Of a DNA stretch of 64,000 bases, positions 53,191 through 62,560 are shown in pieces. This stretch comes from Alphaproteobacteria bacterium (GTDB lineage: Bacteria; Pseudomonadota; Alphaproteobacteria; Bin65). Positions within the stretch are counted from its first letter, which is position 1; every line of letters begins with the position of its first letter. The position numbers were made by a program, and so were the translations under genes. The notes below the pieces were generated by a model. It was not told where the DNA came from. It searched no databases and was given only the letters and a program-made list of their open reading frames with translations. The stretch lies in assembly GCA_022819985.1 (NCBI GenBank), contig JAJEGH010000024.1:62001-126000 (forward strand), given 5' to 3'.

Positions 53191-53697
53191 CTATTCCTCG
53201 CCGCGCGCGACCGGTGTTTCGGTTGCCTGCCGCTCTGCGCCGGCCGGCGCCTGGAGTCGTGGCGCTTCGGCCTCTTCCACCGGCTCGTCGGCGTCGGGCC
53301 GGCTGCTCAGCAGCGGCGCCAGCAATCCGGAGGCGGCGTCGAACGCGGCCATCGCCGTCAACAGCAAGAAGATCGAGGTGCCGAACCCGCCTACCGTCAG
53401 AAACAGGGCCGCGCCGCCGGCCAGCCAGACAAACGCAAGCAGGCGATAGCCGAGCGTCCTGCCGCCGGCCCGTGCGGTCTTGAGGGTCTCGAAGCCCAGC
53501 GCCGTCAGCCCCACCAGAAGGAACAGGGCGCCGAAATCGACCGGCCATACGTCGCCGGACGGCAGGGGGACCGTCCAGGCCGACCCGGCCAGAAAGGCCG
53601 TCATCCGGAAATCGGCCGGACCGAACACGGGACCCAGCAGGGTAAATCCCGCATAGGTGGCCATGACGAGGCCGATCGAGGAAATGAGCCTGAACAT
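53191..53697 (-). CDS. Hypothetical membrane protein
   Basis: A 168-residue protein with four hydrophobic segments (about 5-25, 50-66, 86-104 and 110-126) and a charged, Glu/Pro/Ala-rich C-terminal tail of ~40 residues. No family is recognised. It lies between the dihaem cytochrome and a flavoprotein gene, all on the minus strand, and could be in one transcript, but no function follows from that. Confidence 0.7.
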   Translation of the reverse strand: MFRLISSIGLVMATYAGFTLLGPVFGPADFRMTAFLAGSAWTVPLPSGDVWPVDFGALFLLVGLTALGFETLKTARAGGRTLGYRLLAFVWLAGGAALFLTVGGFGTSIFLLLTAMAAFDAASGLLAPLLSSRPDADEPVEEAEAPRLQAPAGAERQATETPVARGEE

Positions 53698-53756
53698 TGC
53701 GGTTTCCGGACGTTATTGCGGCGGCGGACTTCGAACCGGTTGCGGACCGTTTTTCG

Positions 53757-54371
53757 TCAGTACAGCTTCCGCGTACCCTCCCGATACAGGCGGTCGGCCT
53801 CTTCCGGGTCGCCGTCGAGTCCGGCCATTTCATGCACCATGCGCCCTCCGCCCGGCAGGATGCTGCGGTCCGGCTTGCTGGCTTCGTCCCACAACTGCGC
53901 CCGGCGCAGGGCCCGGTTGCAGTGCATATAGGCTTCGCGCACCGACACGCGGATCGCCATCAGGGCCGGCTTGCCGTCCATGGCCAGCCGCTCCAGCAGG
54001 CGGGGGTCGTCGGTCAGGCTGGCGCGGCCGTTGAGGCGCAGGGTTTCGTCGAAGCCCGGAATCATGAAAATCGCCGCGATCTCCGGGTTTTCCAGGATAT
54101 TGGTGAGCGTATCGAGCCGGTTGTTGCCGGGCCGGTCGGGAATCAGGATCGTCCGGTCGTCGACGACCTTGACGAAGCCCGGCCGGTCGCCGCGGGGCGA
54201 GACATCGCCGGGGCCGCCGTCCGCCGCCGCGGTGCCGATCACCAGGAACGGCGCATGCGCGATGAAGGTCCGGCAATGGGCGTCCAGCCGGTCGATGACC
54301 TTTCGACGCGCCCGCTCCGTCGGCATGCGGTAGCGCGTGCGCAGGGACTCCAGGCTGTCGACGGCGGCCAA
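53757..54371 (-). CDS. FMN-dependent PPOX-type flavoprotein (MSMEG_1061 family)
   Basis: A 204-residue split-barrel flavoprotein related to pyridoxamine-phosphate oxidases. FLVIGTAAADGGPGDVSPRGD and ILIPDRPGNNRLDTLTNILENP are the FMN-binding signature of this branch, and IPGFDETLRLNGRASL follows. It does not act on PNP by default; F420/FMN-dependent oxidoreduction has been proposed for relatives. The substrate is unknown. Confidence 0.87.
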   Translation of the reverse strand: MAAVDSLESLRTRYRMPTERARRKVIDRLDAHCRTFIAHAPFLVIGTAAADGGPGDVSPRGDRPGFVKVVDDRTILIPDRPGNNRLDTLTNILENPEIAAIFMIPGFDETLRLNGRASLTDDPRLLERLAMDGKPALMAIRVSVREAYMHCNRALRRAQLWDEASKPDRSILPGGGRMVHEMAGLDGDPEEADRLYREGTRKLY

Positions 54372-54622
54372 CGTCAGAGGACCCGCCGGGGCGCAGGCGC
54401 TTCAAGGGCGCCGCGGGATTCGCAAGGCTCGATCATGCCGGCATTGTCGCTCCGGGCTGCACGCCGATGCAAGGGGCATGGAGCGGGGCAGGGGGCGGGC
54501 AGGGGGCACGCACTCTACCGTTGGCACAGCCGCAGAATCGGGTATCTCTAGCGGCTCCGCACGCCAAACCGCCGACGCCGCCGATTCCGGCGCTTCGCAT
54601 CCTCTCGTTCCGGAAGACAGCC

Positions 54623-56053
54623 ATGACCCACTCCGATACCGCCGGCCCGATCTGGCAATGGTCCGCCCCGAAAATCGCATCCGCGATCCGCACCGGCGAA
54701 ATTTCCGCCGCCGAAGCGGTCGAGGCGCACAGCGCGCGCATGGAGGCGGCGAACCCGGCGCTCAACGCCGTGGTTGTAGATCTGCGCGAGGACGCAAGGG
54801 CGGCGGCGGCGCAGGCGGACGCTGACCGGGCCGCCGGCAGGCCCGCCGGCCCGCTGCACGGCGTACCGGTCACGGTCAAGACCAACGTCGATTTCAAGGG
54901 CCAGGCGAATACCAACGGCATCGCCGCGTTCCGGGACGTGATCGCGCCGGAAGATTCGCCGGTCGTCGCCAACCTGCGCAAGGCGGGCGCGATCGCGCTC
55001 GGCCTGACCAACACGCCGGAATTCTCCTTCCGCGCCTTCACCGACAATCCGCTGCACGGCCTGACGAAGAACCCCTGGAGCCCGCTTCACAATCCGGGCG
55101 GCTCGTCGGGCGGCGGCGGTGCGGCCGTGGCGGCCGGCATCGGCGCCATCGCCCACGGCAACGATATCGGCGGTTCGCTGCGCTTTCCGGCCTGGTGCAA
55201 CGGCCTGGCCACGATCAAGCCGACCCTCGGCCGGGTGCCGGCCTACAACCCGAGCGCGCCGGTCGAACGGCCATTGCTGGCGCAACTGATGTCGGTGCAG
55301 GGCCCGATGGCGCGCGAGGTCGCGAGCGTGCGCCTCGGCCTCGAAGCGATGGCGGCGCGCGACTGGCGCGACCCGTTCTGGTGCCCTGTCCCCCTGGAAG
55401 GGCCGGCGCCGGACCGCCCGGTCCGGGTGCTCTACGCCCAGCCCGACGACGACATGGACTGCGATCCGGCGGTGATCGCCCAGATCGACGCCGCGGCGGA
55501 GATGCTGGCCGACGCCGGCTATGCGGTCAAGAAGGGCCCGGCGCCGCTGCTGAAGGAAACCTGGCAGGTCTGGATCGACATCCTGATGGCCGAGGTCCAG
55601 ACCATGCAGCGCGAGGTGATCGACAAGGTCGCCTCGCCGGCGCTGACCGATACGCTGGACGCCTATCTCGCCTTCGCCAATCCGCTCGACCTCGCGGGCT
55701 ACATGACGGCGATCGCCCAGCGCTCGCACCTCGTCCGGGAATGGATGCGCCAGCTCGAGGAGACGCCGCTCATCCTGACCGCGGCGTCTGTCCAGCCGGT
55801 CAACCTGCTGAACGAGGATCTGGAAAGCGCGCAGCGGGTCTACGAAATCTTCACCGCCGCCCGCTTCATCTCGGCGATGAACCTGCTCGGCCTGCCCTGC
55901 GCCATCGCGCCGGTCGGTACGCTGAACGGCCTGCCCAACGCCTGCCAGCTCGTCGCCGGCCGCTTCCGCGAAGACCTCGCCCTCGACGCCGCCCAGGCCA
56001 TCGAGGACCGCATCGGCATCCTGTGCCGGAAGCTGTGGGCGCGGGAGGGGTAG
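54623..56053 (+). CDS. Amidase-signature hydrolase
   Basis: A 476-residue amidase. The Ser-cisSer-Lys triad is visible: Lys in VTVKTNVDF (about 84), Ser in NPGGSSGGGGAA and Ser in GGSLRFPAW. ATG 54623 is chosen over an in-frame upstream extension lacking family sequence. The substrate (amide, nitrile-derived or peptide) cannot be inferred. A second, unrelated amidase lies at 59144. It is monocistronic. Confidence 0.9.
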   Translation: MTHSDTAGPIWQWSAPKIASAIRTGEISAAEAVEAHSARMEAANPALNAVVVDLREDARAAAAQADADRAAGRPAGPLHGVPVTVKTNVDFKGQANTNGIAAFRDVIAPEDSPVVANLRKAGAIALGLTNTPEFSFRAFTDNPLHGLTKNPWSPLHNPGGSSGGGGAAVAAGIGAIAHGNDIGGSLRFPAWCNGLATIKPTLGRVPAYNPSAPVERPLLAQLMSVQGPMAREVASVRLGLEAMAARDWRDPFWCPVPLEGPAPDRPVRVLYAQPDDDMDCDPAVIAQIDAAAEMLADAGYAVKKGPAPLLKETWQVWIDILMAEVQTMQREVIDKVASPALTDTLDAYLAFANPLDLAGYMTAIAQRSHLVREWMRQLEETPLILTAASVQPVNLLNEDLESAQRVYEIFTAARFISAMNLLGLPCAIAPVGTLNGLPNACQLVAGRFREDLALDAAQAIEDRIGILCRKLWAREG

Positions 56054-56218
56054 GAGCGGGCTGCCCAAGATTCCAATCGGGCGCCCGAAACATAAGGGAG
56101 ATGAGAAAGCCGACATTTCCGAAGCAGTCTCACCAGCCGAGAGAGAAGGCAATTCATCGAACTACTGTAGCTTCAATATGGCCCGCCGGTCAGCGGCAAG
56201 TTTGAATACCACTTCATA

Positions 56219-57190
56219 CTAAAGAAGATAAATTGGCCGCATCCCACGGTATTTTTTATTCTCCATTTGGTCCACTACAAGCGCCAGAGAATAGGATTTC
56301 GAGGCGTGGCGTGACGGTAGAACTTCCCGAACATTCGAACTACTCTTCAGAAGATCGCGGGCCTTCTCCGGGTCAGCTCCTCGGGGCAACACAAAGACCA
56401 GCCGCCAAGGACCGCCCCGATCCCAACGATGCAGATCCGCAAATTCGTCGTCGGCGAATTCTGCCGTCTCCATCCCGCGAACGACCGAGATGCGGCCAAT
56501 CTCCTTCACGAGCGGGTCCAGCACGGCCGTAAAGGAGCGGGCGGCTGTTTCCTCGGGAATCGGGAAATAGGCGCGCTCACTACTTTCGGCGTTCTTCGGC
56601 ACCAGATCGATGCCTTTTTCGACCGCCCGGCCGTTGCGGCAAAAGTCCAGCAGGTTGAAATAGCGCCCAACGCGCACATGGTGCGCCCGCAGATTTTGCG
56701 CTTTTCCTTGGCCATGGCTCCCGCATTTTCTGGCACCTTCAGGCTTGAAGGTTACGCACAGGAATTCGGAATTAGGATAGCTGATGACCCGGTCGCGACA
56801 GCCATCAATGACTTTAACTGCTTCTACAATTTTTTTTAAACAACTTCCTCTCTTCCCTTTGTCGACCAATTTGTAGAGCGCTATGTCCGCTGTTGCCTCG
56901 CCCTCGGTCCAGCGGTGCTTCGGGCCAAAATTACTGCTGTGGCCCGATGGAATGATGGATGGCCAAAACGCATCCGCAACGGAAATCGGGCCAACACGCT
57001 CGTCCCTCATCAGGGGCTCCAACAGATCCTTGCAAAGGCCCTTGGCCAGCGCTTCATGCTCGCCGTTCCAGATCTTGTCGAAAGGCAAGGGTCTGCCATA
57101 TCGATAGACCGAGTGATCGGCCAAAAAATCCAACAGGATAAAGTGCTTCGACAGCCGGGTCGTTTCCCAACCTGTCAAATCTTCTATCAT
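56219..57190 (-). CDS. Hypothetical protein with a peptidase-M15-like segment, probably acquired
   Basis: A 323-residue protein in an A+T-richer segment than its neighbours. The N-terminal half has IIPSGHSSNFGPKHRW then EGEATADIALYKL, which recalls the His/Asp zinc pattern of D-Ala-D-Ala peptidases (M15), but the match is partial. The C-terminal half (FVLPRGADPEKARDLL, MENKKYRGMRPIYLL) is unrecognised. No signal peptide is seen. Phage or plasmid origin is possible; function unknown. Confidence 0.65.
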   Translation of the reverse strand: MIEDLTGWETTRLSKHFILLDFLADHSVYRYGRPLPFDKIWNGEHEALAKGLCKDLLEPLMRDERVGPISVADAFWPSIIPSGHSSNFGPKHRWTEGEATADIALYKLVDKGKRGSCLKKIVEAVKVIDGCRDRVISYPNSEFLCVTFKPEGARKCGSHGQGKAQNLRAHHVRVGRYFNLLDFCRNGRAVEKGIDLVPKNAESSERAYFPIPEETAARSFTAVLDPLVKEIGRISVVRGMETAEFADDEFADLHRWDRGGPWRLVFVLPRGADPEKARDLLKSSSNVREVLPSRHASKSYSLALVVDQMENKKYRGMRPIYLL

Positions 57191-57224
57191 CGCCTCTTCC
57201 TTTTAAGTTGCGCAGTTCGGCCGC

Positions 57225-57902
57225 CTATCCCGCCGCCGCCCGCATGAACACGCCGTCGATCTGGAGCTGGCGGGCGATGTGGCGGCTGAAATAGCCGGGG
57301 ATGAAGAGGTGGGCGGCGTAGCCGAGCGCCTCCATGCGGCCGAGCATTTCGCGCCAGCCGGTCTCGCCCTCGTAGATCGGCTCGATGGACAGTTCAAGCT
57401 GCCAGCCGGCGATCCGCGCCATGACCGGCCCGGCGCCGTCGAGCACCGCGCTTTCGTAGCCTTGGGTGTCGGCCTTGACGAAGACCGTGTCGCCGTCGCG
57501 GACGTAATCGCCGAACACGCTCGCCAGCCGGCGCACCGGCACAGTCTCCCGCCCGACTGTCGCCGAGGACGGGGTAAAGCGCATCGCGCTGTCGGCGAGC
57601 GGCAGGGCGGAGCTCATGTCGGTCTCGGCGGAGATGTTGAGCGCGATCTCGCCGTCCTCCCGGCCGAGCGCCATCGCCGGCGCGACCTGCCAGTTGCCGT
57701 CGGCCGCCGCCCGTTCCTCCAGCGCCGGGCGGACGGCGGATTGCGGCTCGAAGGAGACGATCCGGCCGGTCCAGCCGGCGCGCCGCAGATAGCCGCCGTA
57801 TTCGCCCTTGTGGGCGCCGATATCGAGCACGACGCCGACGCCGAAATGCCCGAGGATCGTGACGAGGTTTTCCCAGTGGGTCGGTTTGCTCTTGCGGCTC
57901 AT
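57225..57902 (-). CDS. FkbM-family methyltransferase
   Basis: A 225-residue SAM-dependent O-methyltransferase. VVLDIGAHKGEYGGYLRR is motif I, IVSFEPQSAV contains the conserved FEP, and VFVKADTQGYESAVLDGAG is the family hallmark. FkbM enzymes methylate sugars, polyketides or peptides; the target is unknown. Its ATG overlaps the end of the MFS gene by 4 bp, so transporter and methyltransferase are co-translated. Confidence 0.92.
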   Translation of the reverse strand: MSRKSKPTHWENLVTILGHFGVGVVLDIGAHKGEYGGYLRRAGWTGRIVSFEPQSAVRPALEERAAADGNWQVAPAMALGREDGEIALNISAETDMSSALPLADSAMRFTPSSATVGRETVPVRRLASVFGDYVRDGDTVFVKADTQGYESAVLDGAGPVMARIAGWQLELSIEPIYEGETGWREMLGRMEALGYAAHLFIPGYFSRHIARQLQIDGVFMRAAAG

Positions 57903-59113
57903 GCCGAGACCTCCCGCCGCGTCTGGCGACCGCCCAGCCGCCACACGACCAGCGGCCCGAAGAAAGCGCCCAGCGCCATCGTGGCGAAGGCGACGAGCCA
58001 GCCGATCTCCGAGGCGCCGCCGGCCAGGTCGAGCGCGACGCCGACCGCCGTTGTGCCGAGGAAGCCGGCGCCGAAGCCGAGGGTCGAATGCAGGGCGAGG
58101 GTCGCGCCCCGCCGCCCGGCCGGCGCGGCGGCCACGGCCCCGGCGGTCAGCGAGGCCGAATCCGCCAGCAGCGGAATGCCGTAGAACAGCCCGACCAGGC
58201 AGACCAGCCAATAGGGCGCGCCGGCGAGCGCGCCCAGCACCAGCGCCGTGACCGCGGACAGCAGCATGACGCAGACGATGGTGCGCCGCCGCCCGGCGCG
58301 CATGGCGATTTCGTTGCCGACGATGCTCGACGGCACGCCGACCAGGCCGATCGCGGTGGCGACAAGGGTGGGCGCGAGCCAGAGCGGCGCGCCGCCCTCC
58401 TGCGCCGCGACCCAGGTGAGATAGGCGACCAGCCAGCCGCGCAGGGCGAACAGCTCCCAGACATGGCCGGCATAGCCCAGGATATAGCCCATGGTCGGCG
58501 GGCTGCGCAGCACGGGGCGGACGTCCAGCAGATGGCCGACCGGCGGCTGGCGCTTCTCCAGCGGCCGGGCGGTCGCGGCGACCGCCAGCCCGGCGAGCCA
58601 AGCGCCGCCGGCCGCCAGCCCGAAGGCCCAGCGCCAGCCCAGCAGGTCGCCGGCCACCCCGGCGAACAGGAAGGACAGGCCCGAGCCGATGCCGAAGGTC
58701 GCCGTATAGAAGGCGATGTAGCGCGACTGTTTCGGCCCCTCCAGCCGGTCGGTCAGCACCCGCAGGCCCGGCATGTAGACCCCGGCAAGGCCGATCCCCA
58801 TTGCTGTGTGCAGGACGGCGGCGCTCCAGAAGCCGTCGGCGAGCAGGGCGAAGCCGAGCTGGGCCGCGCCGGACAGCGCCGCCGCCGAGAGGAAAATCCA
58901 CAGGGCGTCGAAGCGGTCGGTCAGCAGCACCAGGATCGCCACCGAGGCCATGTAGCCGCCGAAATAGGCGCCGTTGACGATCCCGGCCTCGGTGTTGCTG
59001 AGCTGCCATTCGGCCATCAGGCCCGGCATCAGCGCCGGGAAGGTCGCGAAGCCGAGCATGCCGAGCGACTGCGCCAGGCACAGGACGAAGACCAGCCGGA
59101 CGGTCCCGGACAT
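57899..59113 (-). CDS. Major facilitator superfamily transporter
   Basis: A 404-residue transporter with 12 predicted helices. LTDRFDALWIFL and GYILGYAGHVWELFALRGW are recognisable; the latter Trp/Glu-containing segment is typical of cyanate/nitrate-type MFS branches. Substrate unknown. It overlaps the FkbM gene by 4 bp and is 30 bp from the downstream end of the second amidase, so three genes may form one transcript. Confidence 0.88.
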   Translation of the reverse strand: MSGTVRLVFVLCLAQSLGMLGFATFPALMPGLMAEWQLSNTEAGIVNGAYFGGYMASVAILVLLTDRFDALWIFLSAAALSGAAQLGFALLADGFWSAAVLHTAMGIGLAGVYMPGLRVLTDRLEGPKQSRYIAFYTATFGIGSGLSFLFAGVAGDLLGWRWAFGLAAGGAWLAGLAVAATARPLEKRQPPVGHLLDVRPVLRSPPTMGYILGYAGHVWELFALRGWLVAYLTWVAAQEGGAPLWLAPTLVATAIGLVGVPSSIVGNEIAMRAGRRRTIVCVMLLSAVTALVLGALAGAPYWLVCLVGLFYGIPLLADSASLTAGAVAAAPAGRRGATLALHSTLGFGAGFLGTTAVGVALDLAGGASEIGWLVAFATMALGAFFGPLVVWRLGGRQTRREVSA

Positions 59114-59143
59114 CGGCGGCGGAGCGCGGGCGCTGCGCGCCGG

Positions 59144-60550
59144 TCAGTGCGTCGCCGGCGGCCCGCCCCGGTCCTGTCCGAGGGCCGCTTCGACGGCCCT
59201 GGCGACGGTGAGGTTCCGCCGGTCGCCCAGGGTCTCGCCGACGATCATCAGGCCGGCCGGCGCTTCGCCCGCCCGGTGGACCGGGATCGTGGTCGCGCAC
59301 CGGTCGAGGAAATTGAACAGCGCCGTATTGCGCAGCATGGCGAGGTTGGCCTCGCCGAAGGCGGCGTCGTCGCTCTCCAGATCGGCGATCGGCGGCGCGA
59401 TGCGCGGGCAGGTCGGCATGAGCACGGCGTCGAACGGCGCGGTCAGCGTGTCGGCCTCGCGGCGCAGGCGCGCCCGGGCGTGCAGCAGGTCGACATAGTC
59501 GGCGCCGCTTATCTTCGCGCCGTTCAGGACGCGCGCGGCGACCCGATGGTCGAAATCCTGCGCCCGGCTTTCCAGGTCCCGCCGGTGCAGCGCCAGCGCC
59601 TCGGCCGCCGCGCGGCCGCCGGCGGTGCTGAGCTGCGGAATGTCGGCGAGGATCGCAAAGGGCAGGTCGATCAGCCGGGCGCCGGCCGCCGACAGGCGGG
59701 TCAGCGCCACTTCGAAGGCCGTGGAAACCGGCTCCTCCAGGCCGTCCAGCACCAGGGTCTGCGCGACGCCGAGGCGCAGGCCGCTCACCGGGATATCGGG
59801 CAAGGGTTCCGGCGCCTCGCCGGCCATGACGGCGTCGAGCAGGGCGCAGCACCCGACCGAAGCGGCGAGCGGACCGATGCTGTCCAGCGAAAAGGAGAGC
59901 GGGAAGCAGCCGTCCTGCGGCACGCGGCTGGCCGTCGGCTTGAAGCCGGCGAGGCCGGAGAGCGCCGCAGGGATGCGGACCGAGCCGCCGGTATCGGTGC
60001 CGATGGCGGCGATCGCCATGCCGTCAGCGACCGAGACCGCCGCGCCGGAGGAGGAGCCGCCGGGAATCCGGCGGGTCTCGCGGTCCCATGGATTGGCCGG
60101 CGTGCCGTAGTGCGGATTGATGCCGATGCCGGAATAGGCGAATTCGGTCATGTTGGTCCGGCCGACGAGGATCGCCCCGGCGCCCTTGAGGCGGCGCACG
60201 ATGGCGGCGTCGGCGGCGGCCGGTTCCGCGCCTTGCCGGACGATGGAGCCGGCCCGCGTCGTCTCGCCCGCCACGTCGAAGAGGTCCTTGATCGACACCG
60301 GCATGCCGGCGAGCGGGCCGAGATCGACCCCGGCGGCGCGCATGGCGTCGGCATGCTCGGCCTGCCGGCGGGCGGCCGCGCCGTAGCGGCCGAGGAAGAC
60401 CAGCCCGCCTTCGCCGTCCGGCGCCTCGGCCCTGGCGCAGGCCTCGTCGACCAGCGCGGCGGCGGTCGTTTCGCCCGCCGCAACGGCGGCCTGCCGGCGG
60501 GCGATGGTGTCGAGCGGCAAGGGGGACGGCGGTATGGCGGGCGACGGCAT
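59144..60550 (-). CDS. Amidase-signature hydrolase
   Basis: A 468-residue enzyme. Lys in MPVSIKDLFDV, Ser in IPGGSSSGAAV and Ser in GTDTGGSVRIPAAL make the triad, and CPRIAPPIADLE follows. The start at 60550 has GGAG eight bases before it; an upstream ATG at 60592 has none. Relatives include aryl-acylamidases and allophanate hydrolases without the second domain. Probably co-transcribed with the MFS/FkbM pair, which suggests uptake and processing of an amide, an inference. Confidence 0.9.
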   Translation of the reverse strand: MPSPAIPPSPLPLDTIARRQAAVAAGETTAAALVDEACARAEAPDGEGGLVFLGRYGAAARRQAEHADAMRAAGVDLGPLAGMPVSIKDLFDVAGETTRAGSIVRQGAEPAAADAAIVRRLKGAGAILVGRTNMTEFAYSGIGINPHYGTPANPWDRETRRIPGGSSSGAAVSVADGMAIAAIGTDTGGSVRIPAALSGLAGFKPTASRVPQDGCFPLSFSLDSIGPLAASVGCCALLDAVMAGEAPEPLPDIPVSGLRLGVAQTLVLDGLEEPVSTAFEVALTRLSAAGARLIDLPFAILADIPQLSTAGGRAAAEALALHRRDLESRAQDFDHRVAARVLNGAKISGADYVDLLHARARLRREADTLTAPFDAVLMPTCPRIAPPIADLESDDAAFGEANLAMLRNTALFNFLDRCATTIPVHRAGEAPAGLMIVGETLGDRRNLTVARAVEAALGQDRGGPPATH

Positions 60551-60752
60551 GGGGCGGCTCCGGGGCGGTGCATTCGGCTCACGATTGTCCATAGCGGAAC
60601 CGGCCCGTCATGGCGAGCGCCGGCCGGGGCGGCAGGGCGGCGGGATGCCCGATAGACGGCCGCAGGCTCGATACACGGCCGGCGCCGGCGTTTTCTTCGC
60701 CGCCGACTCGTGAAAGTATGCGCGCAGCCCCGTTGGAGGAACGCCGCCCGCC

Positions 60753-61589
60753 ATGCCAGCCAGCCTTGCCAGATACCCCGCTTCGGCGCCGCTCGACCAC
60801 CTTGCCGACGCGCTCGACGCCGATGGCGCCCTGATTGTCGAAGGCTTCCTCGCGCCGGAGCGGCTTGCGGCGCTGAATGCCGATTTCGACCGGATCGTCG
60901 CCGGCCTGGCCCCCGGCGTGCGCCATCCGACGATGGCGGCCATGGAGGAATTCTACGGCGCGACGACGGTCCGTTTCGACGGCCTGCCGGCCAAGTCGGC
61001 GGCCTTCGTGGAGGTCATGCAGTCGCCGGTGCTGACCGGCCTCGCCGACCGCTACCTGCTGCCCCATTGCCTCGATTACCTGTTCAATACCGGCCAGTTC
61101 ATCGAGATCCGGCCGGGCGAGACCGCCCAGCGCCTGCACCGGGACGAAGACGCCTGGCGCTTCGGGCCGCTCGTCGCCGAAGGTCCGCGCGCCCAGCTCG
61201 AGGTCGAGGCGATGGTCGCGCTGTCCGATTTCACCGCCGCGAACGGTGCGACGCAGGTCGTGCCCGGCAGTCATCTGTGGCCGGCCGACCGGGAGCCGGA
61301 GCCGGCGGAAATCCTCCAGGCGGAGATGCCGGCCGGTTCGGCGCTGGTCTATCTCGGCTCGACGATCCACGGCGGCGGCGCGAACCGGACGATGGCCGAC
61401 GCCCGGCGCGGCATGTTCGTCGGCTATGTCGTCGGCTGGCTGCGCACGGAGGAAAACATGTTCCTGACCGTGCCGCTGGACCGGGTGCGCGGCTTTCCCA
61501 AACGCGTCCAGGAACTGCTCGGCTACAAGGCCCACCGCGCCATCGGCGTGGTCGATGTCGGCGATCCGGGGGCGGTGCTGGACCGTTAG
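60753..61589 (+). CDS. Phytanoyl-CoA dioxygenase family protein
   Basis: A 278-residue Fe(II)/2-oxoglutarate oxygenase. The iron ligands are His and Asp of RLHRDEDAW and the distal His of STIHGGGANRT; an Arg in ANRTMADARRG should bind 2-oxoglutarate. The natural substrate is unknown; the family hydroxylates many small molecules in marine and symbiotic bacteria. It leads a run of three plus-strand genes, 53 bp before the dehydrogenase. Confidence 0.9.
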   Translation: MPASLARYPASAPLDHLADALDADGALIVEGFLAPERLAALNADFDRIVAGLAPGVRHPTMAAMEEFYGATTVRFDGLPAKSAAFVEVMQSPVLTGLADRYLLPHCLDYLFNTGQFIEIRPGETAQRLHRDEDAWRFGPLVAEGPRAQLEVEAMVALSDFTAANGATQVVPGSHLWPADREPEPAEILQAEMPAGSALVYLGSTIHGGGANRTMADARRGMFVGYVVGWLRTEENMFLTVPLDRVRGFPKRVQELLGYKAHRAIGVVDVGDPGAVLDR

Positions 61590-61642
61590 CGTCGCACCGG
61601 CCGGCCGCTTGCAGTTTCGTGCCGCTCTGTTACGGATGGGGC

Positions 61643-62560
61643 ATGACTAGCGGCGTCACCTACGGTTTCATCGGCCTCGGCAACATGGGCGGGCCGATGG
61701 CGGCGAACCTTGCGGCCCATCTGGCGGCCGTCAAGGGCCCGGCGCCGGTCGTCTTCGACGCGGCGGGCACGGCCGAACGCGCGCCGGAAGGCGCAGCCTG
61801 CGCCGCCGATACCGCCGCCGTCGCCCGGCAGGCCGACCTGGTCTTCCTCAGCCTGCCCGACGGCGCCGCCGTCGCGGCGGTCGCCGGGGACATCGCCCGC
61901 CTGCCGGGCCGCCGCGCCGCCGCCTTGGTCGATCTTTCGACCGTCGGGATCGATGCCGCCCGCGACCTCGACGCCCTGCTCGCCGGCCACGGCATGGCCT
62001 ATGCGGACTGTCCGGTCTCCGGCGGCCGGATCGGGGCGCAGAACGCCACCATTTCCCTGATGTGGGCGGGGCCGGCCGATCTGCTCGAAGCCCACCGCCC
62101 GGCGCTCGCCTCCTTCGCCGGCAACATTTTCCATGTCGGCGACCGGCCCGGCCAGGGCCAGGCGCTCAAGCTGCTCAACAATTTCCTCTCGGCCACCATC
62201 ACGGCGGCGACCGCCGAGGCGCTGCTGTTCGGCCTGACCCAGGGCCTCGACCTCAAGACCATGCTCGACGCGGTCAACGTATCGAGCGGCGGCAGCAACG
62301 CCAGCCGCGAAAAGTTCGTCCGCCGCGTGCTCACCGGCACCTTCGATTCCGGCTTCGACACCGCCCTGATGGCCAAGGACATGGAACTGTTCGCCGACAG
62401 CCTGCGCCGCGCCGGCTCCCCCGAGGTCTTCGCCGCTGCGTCGGAGGCCGTGTGGCGCGACTTCCGCGACGCGATGCCGGCGAGCGACCATATGGAAATC
62501 TACACCTATATTCGCGACCGGCTGCCGCCCGCGGCGGCGGCGGAGGAGAACGGAATATGA
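61643..62560 (+). CDS. 3-hydroxyisobutyrate-dehydrogenase-family oxidoreductase
   Basis: A 305-residue beta-hydroxyacid dehydrogenase. FIGLGNMGGPMAANLA is the NAD(P) fold, DCPVSGGRIGAQNATIS the substrate site, and Lys of LKLLNNFLSATITAATAEAL the catalytic Lys. The substrate could be 3-hydroxyisobutyrate, tartronate semialdehyde or a relative. Its TGA overlaps the ATG of the RidA gene as ATGA. Confidence 0.9.
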   Translation: MTSGVTYGFIGLGNMGGPMAANLAAHLAAVKGPAPVVFDAAGTAERAPEGAACAADTAAVARQADLVFLSLPDGAAVAAVAGDIARLPGRRAAALVDLSTVGIDAARDLDALLAGHGMAYADCPVSGGRIGAQNATISLMWAGPADLLEAHRPALASFAGNIFHVGDRPGQGQALKLLNNFLSATITAATAEALLFGLTQGLDLKTMLDAVNVSSGGSNASREKFVRRVLTGTFDSGFDTALMAKDMELFADSLRRAGSPEVFAAASEAVWRDFRDAMPASDHMEIYTYIRDRLPPAAAAEENGI

